DNA of 64,000 nucleotides from SIG607 sp045605385 (GCA_045605385.1 JAZUPW010000007.1:1-64000); one strand, 5' to 3'. Positions 41,211 through 51,131 are shown, counted from the first letter of the stretch. Numbers and translations are program-made. The notes: generated by a model not told the origin, from the sequence alone.

Positions 41211-42473
41211 TTATACTTCTTTTAAAAGTTTAGAGGTAAGAGAATGTAAGCCGAAACAATATGCATAGCGGTCAATAGAATTTTTAAGGTTATAAATTAC
41301 GTAACCTTCGCCGTCTACCCCTATTTCCTTTAAGTTAGTAAGCATTTTTTCAATTTCAGCCTTAACAGAAGGTATTTCGTATGTATAATGACCGCAAATA
41401 TCGGTTATCTGAGCCGAAAGTTCGTTATCTTCAAGCACCTGTTCAACGCTGTAATCGGCGGCTTCGCCCACCACCCACTTGCGCCAACGTTGACTCTTTA
41501 TTGCTTCAAGCGACATTTTTTCTTTTAAGCAAGAACGTTTTTCTTCTGCCACACAACGCTGTTCCACTTTGTAAAGTTCCAAATAAGAACGTGTTTCAAC
41601 AACACCGAACTCGGGCGCAACGTTCATTGCAGTAATATCAAGCACGGGATGTTCAAGAAGTATGGCATCGGCAAGATAATCACCGTTATGTTCTTTAACA
41701 CCTACGCCGTGCTTTGCGGCATTTTCAGAAAGTTTTCTTGCGTTTTCACGGTTAAACTTCCCTACGTTTTCGGTAAGTCGGGTTAAGGTACCTGTTTGTC
41801 CTACAACAAACTCGGGCGCTTTTATTCCCTTTTCGCTAAGTCGTTCAACAAGAGTATCTATAAAACTTGAAAAAGCATCTACAGAGGTTAGTCCGCCGTT
41901 GGTTTCTTCGGTTCCTGCTTCATAACCTATTTCAGCATAACCTTTTTCTTTTCGGTAGTTTTCAAGTTCTTCTATTATCTGAACAGTTCTGTCTATAACA
42001 ATGTCAAACGGAACAGTACCCATAGCAAATTCGGGATCTTTGGTAGGATCAATATGTAAAAGGTCAAAACCCGCATCCATATCGTGCTTATAAGAACGAA
42101 TACAACGCTTCATTGCTTCATCAACCGGCAATTTTGCATTTCGTTCTTCATCTCTTTGCCACGGACCGCCGTGGTCTCTGCAAAGATAACAAAGGCCGTC
42201 AAATCCTATTTCCTTTTTAACGCGTTCAACGTCAGCCACAAATCTGTCCTGATCCCAATCTCTTACGTAACCGTGACCGAATTCATCGCTGTCTACCTGA
42301 TTACGACTTGCTATAAGCATAATAGGAAAATCTTTTTCTTTAGCAAGGGTAAGAACCGCCTTAATAAGCGGCATAGACATAGGACCAATGCCAAGCATTG
42401 TAAATTTTTCGCCCTTTGCCTTTAACAATTTTGCAGCATTCATCATTTGTGAAATTGTAATTTTATTATTCAT
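41211..42473 (-). CDS. GatZ/KbaZ-like D-tagatose-bisphosphate aldolase family protein
   Basis: 420 residues. LGIGPMSMPLIKAVL, DHGGPWQRDEERN, DAGFDLLHIDPTKDP and GYEAGTEETNGG match the GatZ/KbaZ family, which is a class II aldolase barrel once regarded as the non-catalytic partner of GatY. No GatY-type gene is near. The start at 42473 has an AGGAG site eight bases upstream. The cluster suggests an aldolase or lyase step for a ketose made by the neighbouring isomerase. Confidence 0.78.
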   Translation of the reverse strand: MNNKITISQMMNAAKLLKAKGEKFTMLGIGPMSMPLIKAVLTLAKEKDFPIMLIASRNQVDSDEFGHGYVRDWDQDRFVADVERVKKEIGFDGLCYLCRDHGGPWQRDEERNAKLPVDEAMKRCIRSYKHDMDAGFDLLHIDPTKDPEFAMGTVPFDIVIDRTVQIIEELENYRKEKGYAEIGYEAGTEETNGGLTSVDAFSSFIDTLVERLSEKGIKAPEFVVGQTGTLTRLTENVGKFNRENARKLSENAAKHGVGVKEHNGDYLADAILLEHPVLDITAMNVAPEFGVVETRSYLELYKVEQRCVAEEKRSCLKEKMSLEAIKSQRWRKWVVGEAADYSVEQVLEDNELSAQITDICGHYTYEIPSVKAEIEKMLTNLKEIGVDGEGYVIYNLKNSIDRYAYCFGLHSLTSKLLKEV

Positions 42474-42483
42474 AACGTTTCTC

Positions 42484-43935
42484 CTATTCAATTATTTGTA
42501 AATAATCGGCATATTCTACCTTTTTAATTGGCGCAAGACCTGCCCAAGCGGCAAACTCTTTAATTTCAGCAGTATAATCGCCCAACACAACGGGGAAATG
42601 ATGCTGGAAACCGTTTACAAGAATTGTATTAAGCAAATCCTTAGCGCCTATTTTTTCGCCGTTAAAGGTAAGATTTCCGCACCATCCGCGGCTTCCGTTA
42701 AAGGAAAATTTATCACGCAGCATAAACTCGCCGCCCATTTGCAAAAACTTATCGCATTCGCCCGAAAGTCTCATAATGCTTATGGGGTTTTCATCAAAAA
42801 TCATATCTCTTGCAACACCGCATCTTGCAGTAACGCCTTTGCCCGGTTCGTGAGCCATACCGCTGTAGTTACAGCCCAATTTATAGCCGTTCTTTTCGCA
42901 ATATCGTTTAGCAGCAGGGCCGCAGTGCCATAAAAGTATAGTTTCATCTTTTTCATCAAAGGCAGAAAGGTCCATAAGTGTGGTTATTTCATCGCCTGCT
43001 ATGTATTTTAAAATAAGCATACTAACGGCGCTTAAAACGTCGCCTTCGCACGCCATAACGGTACCCTCATCATTAAGCTGACCTATTACCGAACAAACCG
43101 AATATTTAAAGTCATCCTGAAATTTCGGCCAACAGGAAACTGCAACGGCATCGTACTTATTTTCGGCAATAAACTCTTTATACGCCTTATAAAAACGTGC
43201 GCTTACTTCAAGAGTATTTTTTGCCGCAGTATCACTGTATCCGCAAGAACAGGCTTCCATATTTTCCATAATGGGTTTTATTTCTTCAATACTGTAAGAA
43301 AGCGCTTTTGTTTTAAGTTCATCATATTCGTGAAGTCGGTTAAAATAAATGCCTTCAAAACGTTTGTTAAGATTTCTTTCGTCATCGTATAAATCGTTAA
43401 ATCCGGGCGCAACACCGCCAACAAGACCAATACGCGCCTTTTTTATGTTTTTAAGCGCTGTTAGTGCGCGAACGGTTATCTGAAGTCTACGGGTAAATTC
43501 GGCATCTTCACCGTAACCGTAGAACCATTTTACTTTTATTTTATAATCCTTTAAATAGTGGGCAACAATTCCCATGTGCATATTAATACTGCAAAGCGAG
43601 TTAAAAGGCACGGCGCCTTCTATCGCCTCGCCTTCGGGAATAGCCCAGAAACCTACGTTGGCGTTCTTTATTTTAGCAAGAACCGGCGCCAACTGTCCCG
43701 CAGAATATGAGGTATGCTGAACAAGTAAAAAGTCTATTTTTTCAGCCTCCATAAATTCTACTGCCTTTATTGCATCTTCGCGTACAATAACGGTGCTTTC
43801 ATAAACAACAAGTTCAAATCCCATTTTCTTAGCGTGTTTTTCCATAGCCTTTACACAACCGCCGAAAGCCTTTTCCTTGTCGCCTGGGAAACTCAACTGA
43901 CTTGTGCCTACCAAACCTATTCTTATTTTTTCCAT
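42484..43935 (-). CDS. L-fucose/L-arabinose isomerase-like protein
   Basis: 483 residues with the FucI/AraA C-terminal fold: IRIGLVGTSQLSFPGDKE, LLVQHTSYSAGQLAPVL, ARIGLVGGVAPGFNDLY, CWPKFQDDF, MACEGDVLSAVSMLIL, and HCGPAAKRY. These interconvert aldoses and ketoses with Mn2+. The exact sugar is not clear. Eleven bases separate it from the GatZ-like gene. Confidence 0.75.
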   Translation of the reverse strand: MEKIRIGLVGTSQLSFPGDKEKAFGGCVKAMEKHAKKMGFELVVYESTVIVREDAIKAVEFMEAEKIDFLLVQHTSYSAGQLAPVLAKIKNANVGFWAIPEGEAIEGAVPFNSLCSINMHMGIVAHYLKDYKIKVKWFYGYGEDAEFTRRLQITVRALTALKNIKKARIGLVGGVAPGFNDLYDDERNLNKRFEGIYFNRLHEYDELKTKALSYSIEEIKPIMENMEACSCGYSDTAAKNTLEVSARFYKAYKEFIAENKYDAVAVSCWPKFQDDFKYSVCSVIGQLNDEGTVMACEGDVLSAVSMLILKYIAGDEITTLMDLSAFDEKDETILLWHCGPAAKRYCEKNGYKLGCNYSGMAHEPGKGVTARCGVARDMIFDENPISIMRLSGECDKFLQMGGEFMLRDKFSFNGSRGWCGNLTFNGEKIGAKDLLNTILVNGFQHHFPVVLGDYTAEIKEFAAWAGLAPIKKVEYADYLQIIE

Positions 43936-44013
43936 TTTTTATCCTCCGTTTTTATCATTTTTTGATATAATAAGCCATAAAATAAACCTTTTACGGTTTA
44001 TTATGTCAAAAAA

Positions 44014-45150
44014 TCAATTAAATTCTAAATTACCAATTAAATTATCTGCCGCAAACAATGCCGCGCCGATCGCCGCAGCCTCGTAATCAAAGTTTGAAAT
44101 AACGGGCTTAATTATTTCACAATTCATATTTTCTAACGCTTTTATTGTTTCATTGTTTAGTATTCGGCAATATTCCTTTTTGCTTCCGAAAATTATTATT
44201 TTTTCGGGATTAAACAAATAAAAAACGTTATGCAACGCATAAGCAAGAGAAGCAGCGGCATCTTTTATTACACCAACAGCCGTATTGTCGTTTTCAATTG
44301 CCAATTTTAAAATTTCTTTAAAGGTTAAACTGCTTTTTGCAGACTTATTATATTCTTGTTCTATTCCCCTGAAATTAATTACGTCACAAAGAAACCTTAC
44401 CGAATCTTTATGGGGAACAAAGGTTGCACCAATTTCGCAGGTTGAATTATTATTACCCATATAAATTTTGCCCGAAAGCATAGCTGCAATACCTGTGCCG
44501 TGGTCTACCCTTATAAGAATAGCATTCTCGGCAGTTTTGTCGCTTAAATGCCCGAAATAGCGTTCAGCATACAAAATACAGTCGGGATCGTGGTAGAGTG
44601 AAACCTTTTTTGAAAACCTGTTATAAAGAAGTTCGCAAATATTAACGTTCTCCCAATTATCAATGGTTGTGTTGCGAACCGAAATGCCGTTTTCGGTATC
44701 TACAACGCCCTGCATAGCAATAGAAATTTGCGTAATGTTTTTATTTTTATTATCCTTTATTGCGGTTTCTATTAAATTATAAAGTGTTTCCAAAGCGGTA
44801 TCTTTATCAATGTTTTTGGTTTGAGAATCGTACTTTTTAACAATTCTTCCCTTTAAATCACATACAGCCACCAACGTACCTTGTGAATTAAAATCTATAC
44901 CTATAATATAATTATCTTTGGTATTAATATCTACCTCTTCGGGTTTTCTTCCAACACTGGTTTCCTGTTTTCCCAATGCCTCAATATAACCTTCACTTAC
45001 AAGCAACGACGTAACCGAAGAAATGTTACCCCAACTAAAGCCTGTAATACTTTGCAGTTCTCTTTTAGATATAGGGCCTTTTTCTCTTATTACCGCAAGA
45101 ACTTTTTTAATACTTTCCTGACGTAATCTTGTATTACCTTTCATTTTCAC
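44014..45150 (-). CDS. ROK-family transcriptional regulator (XylR/NagC type)
   Basis: 378 residues. An N-terminal winged helix (KGPISKRELQSITGFSWGNISSVTSLLVSEGYI) is fused to a ROK sugar-kinase fold (IIGIDFNSQGTLVAVCDLKG, DHGTGIAAMLSGKIYMG, CEIGAT). The zinc-binding Cys-rich ROK motif is not evident. Probably represses the sugar genes at 39-48 kb. Its start overlaps the HAD gene by 17 bases. Confidence 0.85.
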   Translation of the reverse strand: MKMKGNTRLRQESIKKVLAVIREKGPISKRELQSITGFSWGNISSVTSLLVSEGYIEALGKQETSVGRKPEEVDINTKDNYIIGIDFNSQGTLVAVCDLKGRIVKKYDSQTKNIDKDTALETLYNLIETAIKDNKNKNITQISIAMQGVVDTENGISVRNTTIDNWENVNICELLYNRFSKKVSLYHDPDCILYAERYFGHLSDKTAENAILIRVDHGTGIAAMLSGKIYMGNNNSTCEIGATFVPHKDSVRFLCDVINFRGIEQEYNKSAKSSLTFKEILKLAIENDNTAVGVIKDAAASLAYALHNVFYLFNPEKIIIFGSKKEYCRILNNETIKALENMNCEIIKPVISNFDYEAAAIGAALFAADNLIGNLEFN

Positions 45151-45655
45151 ACAACCATTCTGCTGCCTGTTTTAAGTTTTCTGCCACAAAAACAGGTTCA
45201 TATTCTTTCCACTTTTCGCGGTCTTTTGAAATTGCTTCTTCCCCTCTGCCCGTAAGCACAGTAATAAGTTTGCAACCCATTTTACCGCCTGCAAGCATAT
45301 CACTCCATCTATCGCCTATAACAAAACACTCAGCCATATTAAGTGAATACTTTTCCTTTGCCTTTATAAGTAATCCCGTTTTCGGTTTTCGGCAATTACA
45401 GTTATCTTTATCATCGTGAGGGCATAAAAAGAAATCAGTAGCGCCTACTTCCTTAAACTCGGCGGCAAAATCATACCCGTTATCTTTACCCCTTGCTATG
45501 CAAGACTGATTAGTAAAAACAATTGGCGAAAAGCCGTTCTTTTTAAGAAGCAAAAACGCATCTTTTGTAAATTCAAAAGCTTTATAATCGGTTGGATATT
45601 CAATGTTATATCCACCGCCCATTGTGCCGTCTCTGTCTATAAATACTGCTTTCAT
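45134..45655 (-). CDS. HAD-IIIA phosphatase, GmhB/histidinol-phosphatase-like
   Basis: 173 residues. FIDRDGT (motif I), VFTNQS (motif II), CPHDDKDNCNCRKPKTG (zinc loop and Lys) and VIGDRWSDMLAG (motif III). Such enzymes hydrolyse sugar phosphates such as heptose bisphosphate. Here it probably acts on a sugar phosphate of the local pathway. Confidence 0.85.
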   Translation of the reverse strand: MKAVFIDRDGTMGGGYNIEYPTDYKAFEFTKDAFLLLKKNGFSPIVFTNQSCIARGKDNGYDFAAEFKEVGATDFFLCPHDDKDNCNCRKPKTGLLIKAKEKYSLNMAECFVIGDRWSDMLAGGKMGCKLITVLTGRGEEAISKDREKWKEYEPVFVAENLKQAAEWLCENER

Positions 45656-45709
45656 AAATACCTCTGTATACTTTATAATTATATTATATCAAGCCGTGAT
45701 ATTTTGTCA

Positions 45710-45750
45710 ATAAAAAAATCACTGCAAAACAATATTCTGCAGTGATTTTT
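45710..45750 (-). terminator. Terminator of the GH2 beta-galactosidase-like gene
   Basis: AAAAAATCACTGCA pairs with TGCAGTGATTTTTT just downstream of the stop on the minus strand; T-rich on both strands. Confidence 0.8.
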
Positions 45751-45752
45751 TA

Positions 45753-48575
45753 TTATTTAACGCAAATAAAGAAACAGAAGTCTATTTTCTTTTCATTAAA
45801 TTGATACTTTTCAATTAAGGTAGGTCCGCAAGCGGCTGAACCTACACCCGACACTTTGTAATCAATTCTTAAATGAACGTTTCCGTCGGCAACCAATTCG
45901 TTTGTATGCTGTGCCGCTTCAACAGCCTTTATGCTGTACTTACTTACGGCAAATTCAAATGCGGAATCGGTTGTAAATACAAGTTCGCCAATACTTACAC
46001 GCTTTGTATCAAAATGATTTCCGTGTTCTTGCGGTCTTATATAATCAACGTATTCTTTTTCGGCATTACTAAAATATTCTCCGCGTTTTGAACCGTGGTG
46101 CATATCGCAGTATGCTTCATACGGGCCGTAGCCGTAATAGGAAAAATCGCTGTTGGCCTTAGGCATTACAAAGTTAAAACCTAAACGAGGTAACCAAGGA
46201 GTTCTCGCTTCGCGAATGTCACCAACAAGTTCTACCTTAACGGTACCGTTTTCATCGGCGCTTAATTTTACAGTGTATTTAAAAAACGGAAGTCTTGAAA
46301 TACCCGCAAGTGAACCGACAATTTCTATAGTGCCGTCTTTTATGCCGCAATCGTAAATCTTAGTAAACTGAAAATCGAAGTTTTCGCCTTCCCAACCGTT
46401 AACCTTGTTCCACTTTGCAACCATTCTCTTATCGTTATCGGTAACAGCGCGCTGTACGGTTATGTCACTTGGCTTAGCAAGTTGTTCAATTCCGTTTGCC
46501 TTTATGCTTACAAAGTGACCGTAATGCTTATTTATAACGCATTCTAACTTCTTCGTTTTAATATAGAAGTTTTCACCGTCTTCGCTAACGCTATCCTTAC
46601 AAATAACAAACTCGTTCTCCTTACCGCAACTTAATTTATGCTGTGTTTCGGCAAACAAAACTCCGTCTTTTTCAAGATATACGTTTAAGTGTGCGCCGAG
46701 AACGGCATCAAAGTTCGGCAATTCAACCATAACTTCTGCCTTTGCGTGAGGCTCAAGGCTTAATTCAATATCTTTTTTACTTAAAACCTTACCGTCGGCT
46801 TCAATTTCATAATACAACTTACATTCACTAAAGGAAGTAAAGTCATAGCGGTTAATAAGCGTTAAAACACCGTCTTTATATTCGGTGCTAAGCGGTTGAT
46901 AAGCCGCCTTTGCTTCATAAGTACCTGCTTTAAAGCGTCTGTCCGACATAACAAGGCCGTCACAGCAGAAGTTACCGTCGTGAGTAAGTTCCCCTTTAAA
47001 GTCGCCGCCGTATTTTCTAACACCGTCTTCAATAACGGTGTGGTCAGCCCATTCCCAGATACAGCCGCCTATAAATTTATCGTGTTTATAAACAAGTTCC
47101 CAATAATCAACTACGTCACCGGGGCTGTTACCCATAGCATGAGAATATTCACAAAGGAAAACGGGAGTTTTTATATTTTCATCTGCTACTAATTCTTCAA
47201 TTGTAGAAAGATTCCAATACATACCTGAGCAAACGTCTGTCCAGTCGTGTTCACCCTTTAATGTGGCGCCCTGACAATGTACAAGTCGGGTATTATCACG
47301 CTGTTTTGTCCATTTTATCATTTCATTGTGGTTTTCACCGTGGGCGCTTTCGTTACCGGTTGACCACATAATAATTGAAGTGAAGTTTTTAAACATTTCT
47401 ACGGTGCGCTCCATACGTTCAACAAACTCTTTTTTCCAAAGTTCGTTAGTACAGGGCCAAACGGGGTCAGATGGGTCATAACCGCAACCGCCGGGAAGTC
47501 TGTTTCCGAAACCGTGAGTTTCAAGATCGGTTTCAAGAATAACGTAAAAACCTAACTCATCTGCCAATTCAACAAGATACGGTATTGGCGGATAATGTGA
47601 AGTCCTTATGCAGTTAATATTAAGTTCTTTCATAAGTACAAGGTCGCGTTTAATTTCTTCTTTGGTCTGATACCAACCGCCTATTTCACTTGTATCGTGA
47701 TGGTTAATACCTTTAAGTTTAACGCTTTGTCCGTTTACAAGAAGTTCGTATTTGCTTGAAACTTCTATTTTACGAAGACCTGTTTTTAATTCAATAATCT
47801 CGCCGTTTCGTTCTAACACAACGGTGTAGAGATACGGTTTTTCAGCATTCCACAAAACGGGATTTTCGGGAGCAAAGGTAAATTCGTTATTAAAATTTTC
47901 ATTACAAAGCAATTTTTTGCCGTCGTAAATTTTTATCTCTGCATTGCCCTTAATTTTTATATTTATAGTTTTATCGTTTGGAATAATTTCAACGTCTTCA
48001 ATGTGGCCTACAGGACGGTTTAATATATATGTATCACGGAAAATACCGTTCATACGGAAAAAGTCCTGATCTTCAAGATAACTTCCGCAACACCATTTTA
48101 GCACCTTAACAGTTACAGTGTTTTCGCCCTGATTTACAAAATCCGTAATATCAAACTGCGCCTGCAAATGGTTACCCTGAGTAAAGCCTACGTAAGCGCC
48201 GTTAATATAAAGAAACGCACAAGAAGAAACGCCTTCAAAAACATAATAAAACTTACCGCTTTTGTTTTTTACATTAAATTCCCTTTCGTAAACGCCGCAA
48301 GGGTTATCATCGGGAACAAACGGCGGATCTACAGGATAAGGATATAAAACGTTAGAATAGTTAGGATTTTCATATCCGCGCAACTGCCAACACGACGGAA
48401 CATCAATAGTGTCCCATTTTTCTATTTTTTCAGGCAGATCAATATCACGGCTGAAGTAAGCAAAACGCCACTCTCCGTTAAGCAGATATTGCTCACTTTT
48501 TCCGCCTGGTATATAATAACTTCTTGTATTTAATCTGTTTTCGCTTGTTTTGTTTGGGTTTTCATAAATACGCAT
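45753..48575 (-). CDS. LacZ-type glycoside hydrolase family 2 beta-galactosidase
   Basis: 940 residues with the five-domain LacZ layout: N-terminal jelly roll (WRFAYFSRDIDLPEKIE), a barrel with GINHHDTSEIGG, acid/base Glu in WSTGNESAHGENH, nucleophile Glu in FLCEYSHAMGNSPGD, and a C-terminal beta-galactosidase small-chain domain (FVMPKANSDFSYYGYGPYEAY). The start at 48575 follows a G-rich ribosome site; the longer frame upstream is unlikely. No signal peptide. It would hydrolyse terminal beta-galactosides inside the cell. Confidence 0.9.
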   Translation of the reverse strand: MRIYENPNKTSENRLNTRSYYIPGGKSEQYLLNGEWRFAYFSRDIDLPEKIEKWDTIDVPSCWQLRGYENPNYSNVLYPYPVDPPFVPDDNPCGVYEREFNVKNKSGKFYYVFEGVSSCAFLYINGAYVGFTQGNHLQAQFDITDFVNQGENTVTVKVLKWCCGSYLEDQDFFRMNGIFRDTYILNRPVGHIEDVEIIPNDKTINIKIKGNAEIKIYDGKKLLCNENFNNEFTFAPENPVLWNAEKPYLYTVVLERNGEIIELKTGLRKIEVSSKYELLVNGQSVKLKGINHHDTSEIGGWYQTKEEIKRDLVLMKELNINCIRTSHYPPIPYLVELADELGFYVILETDLETHGFGNRLPGGCGYDPSDPVWPCTNELWKKEFVERMERTVEMFKNFTSIIMWSTGNESAHGENHNEMIKWTKQRDNTRLVHCQGATLKGEHDWTDVCSGMYWNLSTIEELVADENIKTPVFLCEYSHAMGNSPGDVVDYWELVYKHDKFIGGCIWEWADHTVIEDGVRKYGGDFKGELTHDGNFCCDGLVMSDRRFKAGTYEAKAAYQPLSTEYKDGVLTLINRYDFTSFSECKLYYEIEADGKVLSKKDIELSLEPHAKAEVMVELPNFDAVLGAHLNVYLEKDGVLFAETQHKLSCGKENEFVICKDSVSEDGENFYIKTKKLECVINKHYGHFVSIKANGIEQLAKPSDITVQRAVTDNDKRMVAKWNKVNGWEGENFDFQFTKIYDCGIKDGTIEIVGSLAGISRLPFFKYTVKLSADENGTVKVELVGDIREARTPWLPRLGFNFVMPKANSDFSYYGYGPYEAYCDMHHGSKRGEYFSNAEKEYVDYIRPQEHGNHFDTKRVSIGELVFTTDSAFEFAVSKYSIKAVEAAQHTNELVADGNVHLRIDYKVSGVGSAACGPTLIEKYQFNEKKIDFCFFICVK

Positions 48576-48716
48576 TACATTAGCCCCCTTAGTTGTTTTC
48601 TTAAATACTAACACACGCACACTTATTTTTCAATATTTTTGTATACTTTTATTTTACAAAAACGATTTTTATAAAACAATCACGTAGTTTCTTAATAATT
48701 CAAAAATAGTACACAG

Positions 48717-48745
48717 TTTACTTTTTACCGTTTTTGTGTTATACT
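48717..48745 (+). promoter_or_regulatory. Promoter of ruvX
   Basis: TTTACT and TATACT separated by 17 bases. Confidence 0.55.
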
Positions 48746-48772
48746 TATTAAAACAAAACAGGCGGTGAAGAA

Positions 48773-49198
48773 ATGTATATAATGTCGGTGGATTTAGGCA
48801 AAGCACGTACAGGAATTGCGCTTAGTGATATTGGGGAAAGTTTTGCTTTTCCAAAGTGTGTTATAACTGAATATAATGAAGAAAAACTGTGTGAAAAAAT
48901 AGTTAACAAAGCAAAAGAACTCAGCGCCGAACTTATTGTTGTAGGATTGCCTAAAAATATGGACGGTTCTCTTGGTTTTCGCGCTCAGGAATGCACCGCT
49001 ATTGCTGAAAAATTAAAAGAATTAAGCGGCATAAGAATCGTTATGTGGGATGAACGCTGTACCACGGTTTCGGCTCATACCGCACTTAATTACACAAATA
49101 CAAGGGGCAAAAAGCGTAAAGAAACGGTAGATGCCGTTGCCGCCGTAATTATTCTTGAAGATTATCTTAATTTCAGACGTTCACAGTCTTCCCTTTAA
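48773..49198 (+). CDS. ruvX: Putative pre-16S rRNA nuclease / Holliday junction resolvase YqgF
   Basis: 141 residues of the YqgF/RuvX fold: IMSVDLGKARTGIALSD holds the first catalytic Asp, LIVVGLPKNMDGSLG the middle motif, and MWDERCTTVSAH plus DAVAAVIILEDYL the last acidic residues. Its 3' end overlaps the convergent dinB gene by 18 bases. Confidence 0.92.
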   Translation: MYIMSVDLGKARTGIALSDIGESFAFPKCVITEYNEEKLCEKIVNKAKELSAELIVVGLPKNMDGSLGFRAQECTAIAEKLKELSGIRIVMWDERCTTVSAHTALNYTNTRGKKRKETVDAVAAVIILEDYLNFRRSQSSL

Positions 49199-50365
49199 AA
49201 GCAAACTTGCCCTTAAAACACTGTTTTTTCCGAAACGGCTGTTTATTTCACTTAATTTTCGTTCTATTTTTTCTTCTCTTGCACAAAGACTGAAATTATC
49301 AAACATATCGGTTTGTATACCGTTAATATTTTTTGTAAGATTTATAGCACGGATACCAATGCTTCGGCAGGTATCCGGCTTATTTTTTATATAAAGTTCC
49401 ATACCTGTTTTGGCAAGAATTATTCCGCTGTCAGAAGGTGAAGTAAGGCCTATGCTGTATTCCCTTGTTTTTAAATCAGGAGTACGCACACTTATCTGCA
49501 CACCTTTAGCATAAAGTCGGTGATGCCGCAGTTGTTCGGCTATGTCCTGACTGTAACTTAACAGTGCTACCCATATTGCGTTGTCGTTGCAATAATCTTT
49601 AGGCGGCGTTTCGCTTTTGCCTATACTTTTTGGAGGCGGCGCTTTTTCTTCTGCAACAACCTCGCTGTTATCAAGCCCTAAAGCGTAATTATAAATGGTT
49701 TCACCGTTTTTGCCTAAAAAACCTTTTAATATTTCCCTGTTACAAAGAGCAATATCACCTATCTTAAAAATTCCCAATGAACGAAGTTTTTTGGAGGTAC
49801 TGCCGCCTATAAAAAGTAAATCTTCAATTGGCAGATTCCACACCGTGTCTTTAAAGTTTTCTCTTGTTATACAACACAATGCATCGGGTTTTTTCATATC
49901 GCTTCCGAGTTTAGCAAAAATTTTGTTAAAACTTACTCCAACCGAAATGGTAAGTCCTAATTCTTCTTTAACCTCTTTTCTTATGCGTTCGCCTATTTCT
50001 TTGCCGCCTCCAAACAAAAATGTACTGCCTGTAACATCCAGCCAACATTCATCTATTCCAAACGGTTCTATTTTATCGGTATATCTTTTATAAATGTTTT
50101 TTACCGCGTTGCTGTAATATTCATATTTATCGTACAAAGGCGGCAATATGCAAAGTTCAGGGCATTTTCGTTGCGCCTGCCATATAGGTTCGGCAGTTTT
50201 TACACCAAACTTTTTTGCAATTTCATTTTTTGCAAGAACAATACCGTGACGGTCTTCTGCTCTGCCGCAAACGGCAACAGGCATATTGGTAAGTGTCTGG
50301 TTATATAAAAGACTTACCGAAGCAAAAAAATTATTAAGATCGCAATGAAGTATTACCCTGTCCAT
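49181..50365 (-). CDS. dinB: Y-family DNA polymerase IV-like protein
   Basis: 394 residues. HCDLNNFFASV holds the first metal-binding Asp and the steric-gate aromatic, FGIDECWLDVTGS holds the second Asp-Glu pair, and then SVGVSFNKIFAKLGSDMKKPDA. Thumb and little-finger regions are present. It is an error-prone translesion polymerase. Its start overlaps a small sigma-like gene, so it is the last gene of an operon driven by the operator-rich promoter at 51177-51205. Confidence 0.92.
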   Translation of the reverse strand: MDRVILHCDLNNFFASVSLLYNQTLTNMPVAVCGRAEDRHGIVLAKNEIAKKFGVKTAEPIWQAQRKCPELCILPPLYDKYEYYSNAVKNIYKRYTDKIEPFGIDECWLDVTGSTFLFGGGKEIGERIRKEVKEELGLTISVGVSFNKIFAKLGSDMKKPDALCCITRENFKDTVWNLPIEDLLFIGGSTSKKLRSLGIFKIGDIALCNREILKGFLGKNGETIYNYALGLDNSEVVAEEKAPPPKSIGKSETPPKDYCNDNAIWVALLSYSQDIAEQLRHHRLYAKGVQISVRTPDLKTREYSIGLTSPSDSGIILAKTGMELYIKNKPDTCRSIGIRAINLTKNINGIQTDMFDNFSLCAREEKIERKLSEINSRFGKNSVLRASLLLKGRL

Positions 50366-50696
50366 ATTTAATTTCTCCTTCTAAATTCAAATGTTCAAGC
50401 GCTTTTAAGTGTAATCTTTCTATCTGACGTTTACTGTAATTAAGTATTTCGGCTGTTTCTTCCAACGATTTACCGCATAAATATTTCTGCGCTAAAATTT
50501 CGGTTTCTGTTTCATTTTGCAAGTTATCAATACCATCTTCAATGGCATCTCTTACGCGAGTTGCTTTAAGTATTTCTTTTTCATAAAAACTTTTTCTGTC
50601 GGAATTAACAAGGCTTTGTTGTTTAAGCCGTTTAATTTTAGCCTGTTGAAGACGGTATCGGTTTAAATAATCTCTTTTTTCTTCAAGGCTCATCAT
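50334..50696 (-). CDS. Small sigma-70 region-4-like protein (DUF1492/ArpU-like)
   Basis: About 120 residues. The N-terminal part is helical and basic (EKRDYLNRYRLQQAKIKRLKQQ). The C-terminal part ILAQKYLCGKSLEETAEILN, then YSKRQIERLHLKALEHL, is a sigma-4-like helix-turn-helix as in phage late regulators. It overlaps dinB by 32 bases. It may be a transcription factor of a former phage or integrated cassette. Confidence 0.7.
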   Translation of the reverse strand: MMSLEEKRDYLNRYRLQQAKIKRLKQQSLVNSDRKSFYEKEILKATRVRDAIEDGIDNLQNETETEILAQKYLCGKSLEETAEILNYSKRQIERLHLKALEHLNLEGEIKYGQGNTSLRS

Positions 50697-50698
50697 AT

Positions 50699-51073
50699 TT
50701 ATATTCTTCCTACTCCCTTCAAGGCAAAATACTGTCCGTAACTTAAAGTACAATTAGTTCTTTTGTTGTAATCATCTACCTCTTTTATAGCCTTCATTAA
50801 GGCATTTGTTTTGTTGTTTTCATTTTGCTTAATTTGCTTTTCAAATAAGCGCTCACCCTGTTTTCTGCAACTGTGCGAACAGTAATCGCTTCCTTTTACC
50901 CTTAAACGGGTTCCGCAATAACGGCAATAGCAACCCTTTTCTTCAAAAAAGTCGGTGCTTTCACAAAATGGGCAAAGTAAAAACTTTTCAAATGCGTTTT
51001 CCTTTTCACCCTGTTTTTCAAAATAAATTTTAGCAAACTCAAATTCTTTGCGGCAAGTTCTGCAATAGTACAT
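50699..51073 (-). CDS. Small zinc-ribbon protein
   Basis: About 124 residues with three CxxC-type pairs: YCRTCRKEF at the start, then CPFCESTDF, CRYCGTRLR and CSHSCRKQ. Likely a nucleic-acid or protein-binding zinc ribbon. The start at 51073 follows CGGAGG. It is the first gene of the dinB operon. Confidence 0.75.
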   Translation of the reverse strand: MYYCRTCRKEFEFAKIYFEKQGEKENAFEKFLLCPFCESTDFFEEKGCYCRYCGTRLRVKGSDYCSHSCRKQGERLFEKQIKQNENNKTNALMKAIKEVDDYNKRTNCTLSYGQYFALKGVGRI

Positions 51074-51102
51074 ATTTTTCCTCCGTTGTTTTAAATTTCT
51101 TC

Positions 51103-51131
51103 TTGACAATTACGGAATTATGTAATAAAAT
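51103..51131 (+). promoter_or_regulatory. Promoter of the XRE/ImmA genes with operator O1
   Basis: TTGACA, 17 bases, TAAAAT. The spacer is operator O1 (51109-51126), ATTACG-N6-TGTAAT. Confidence 0.7.
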
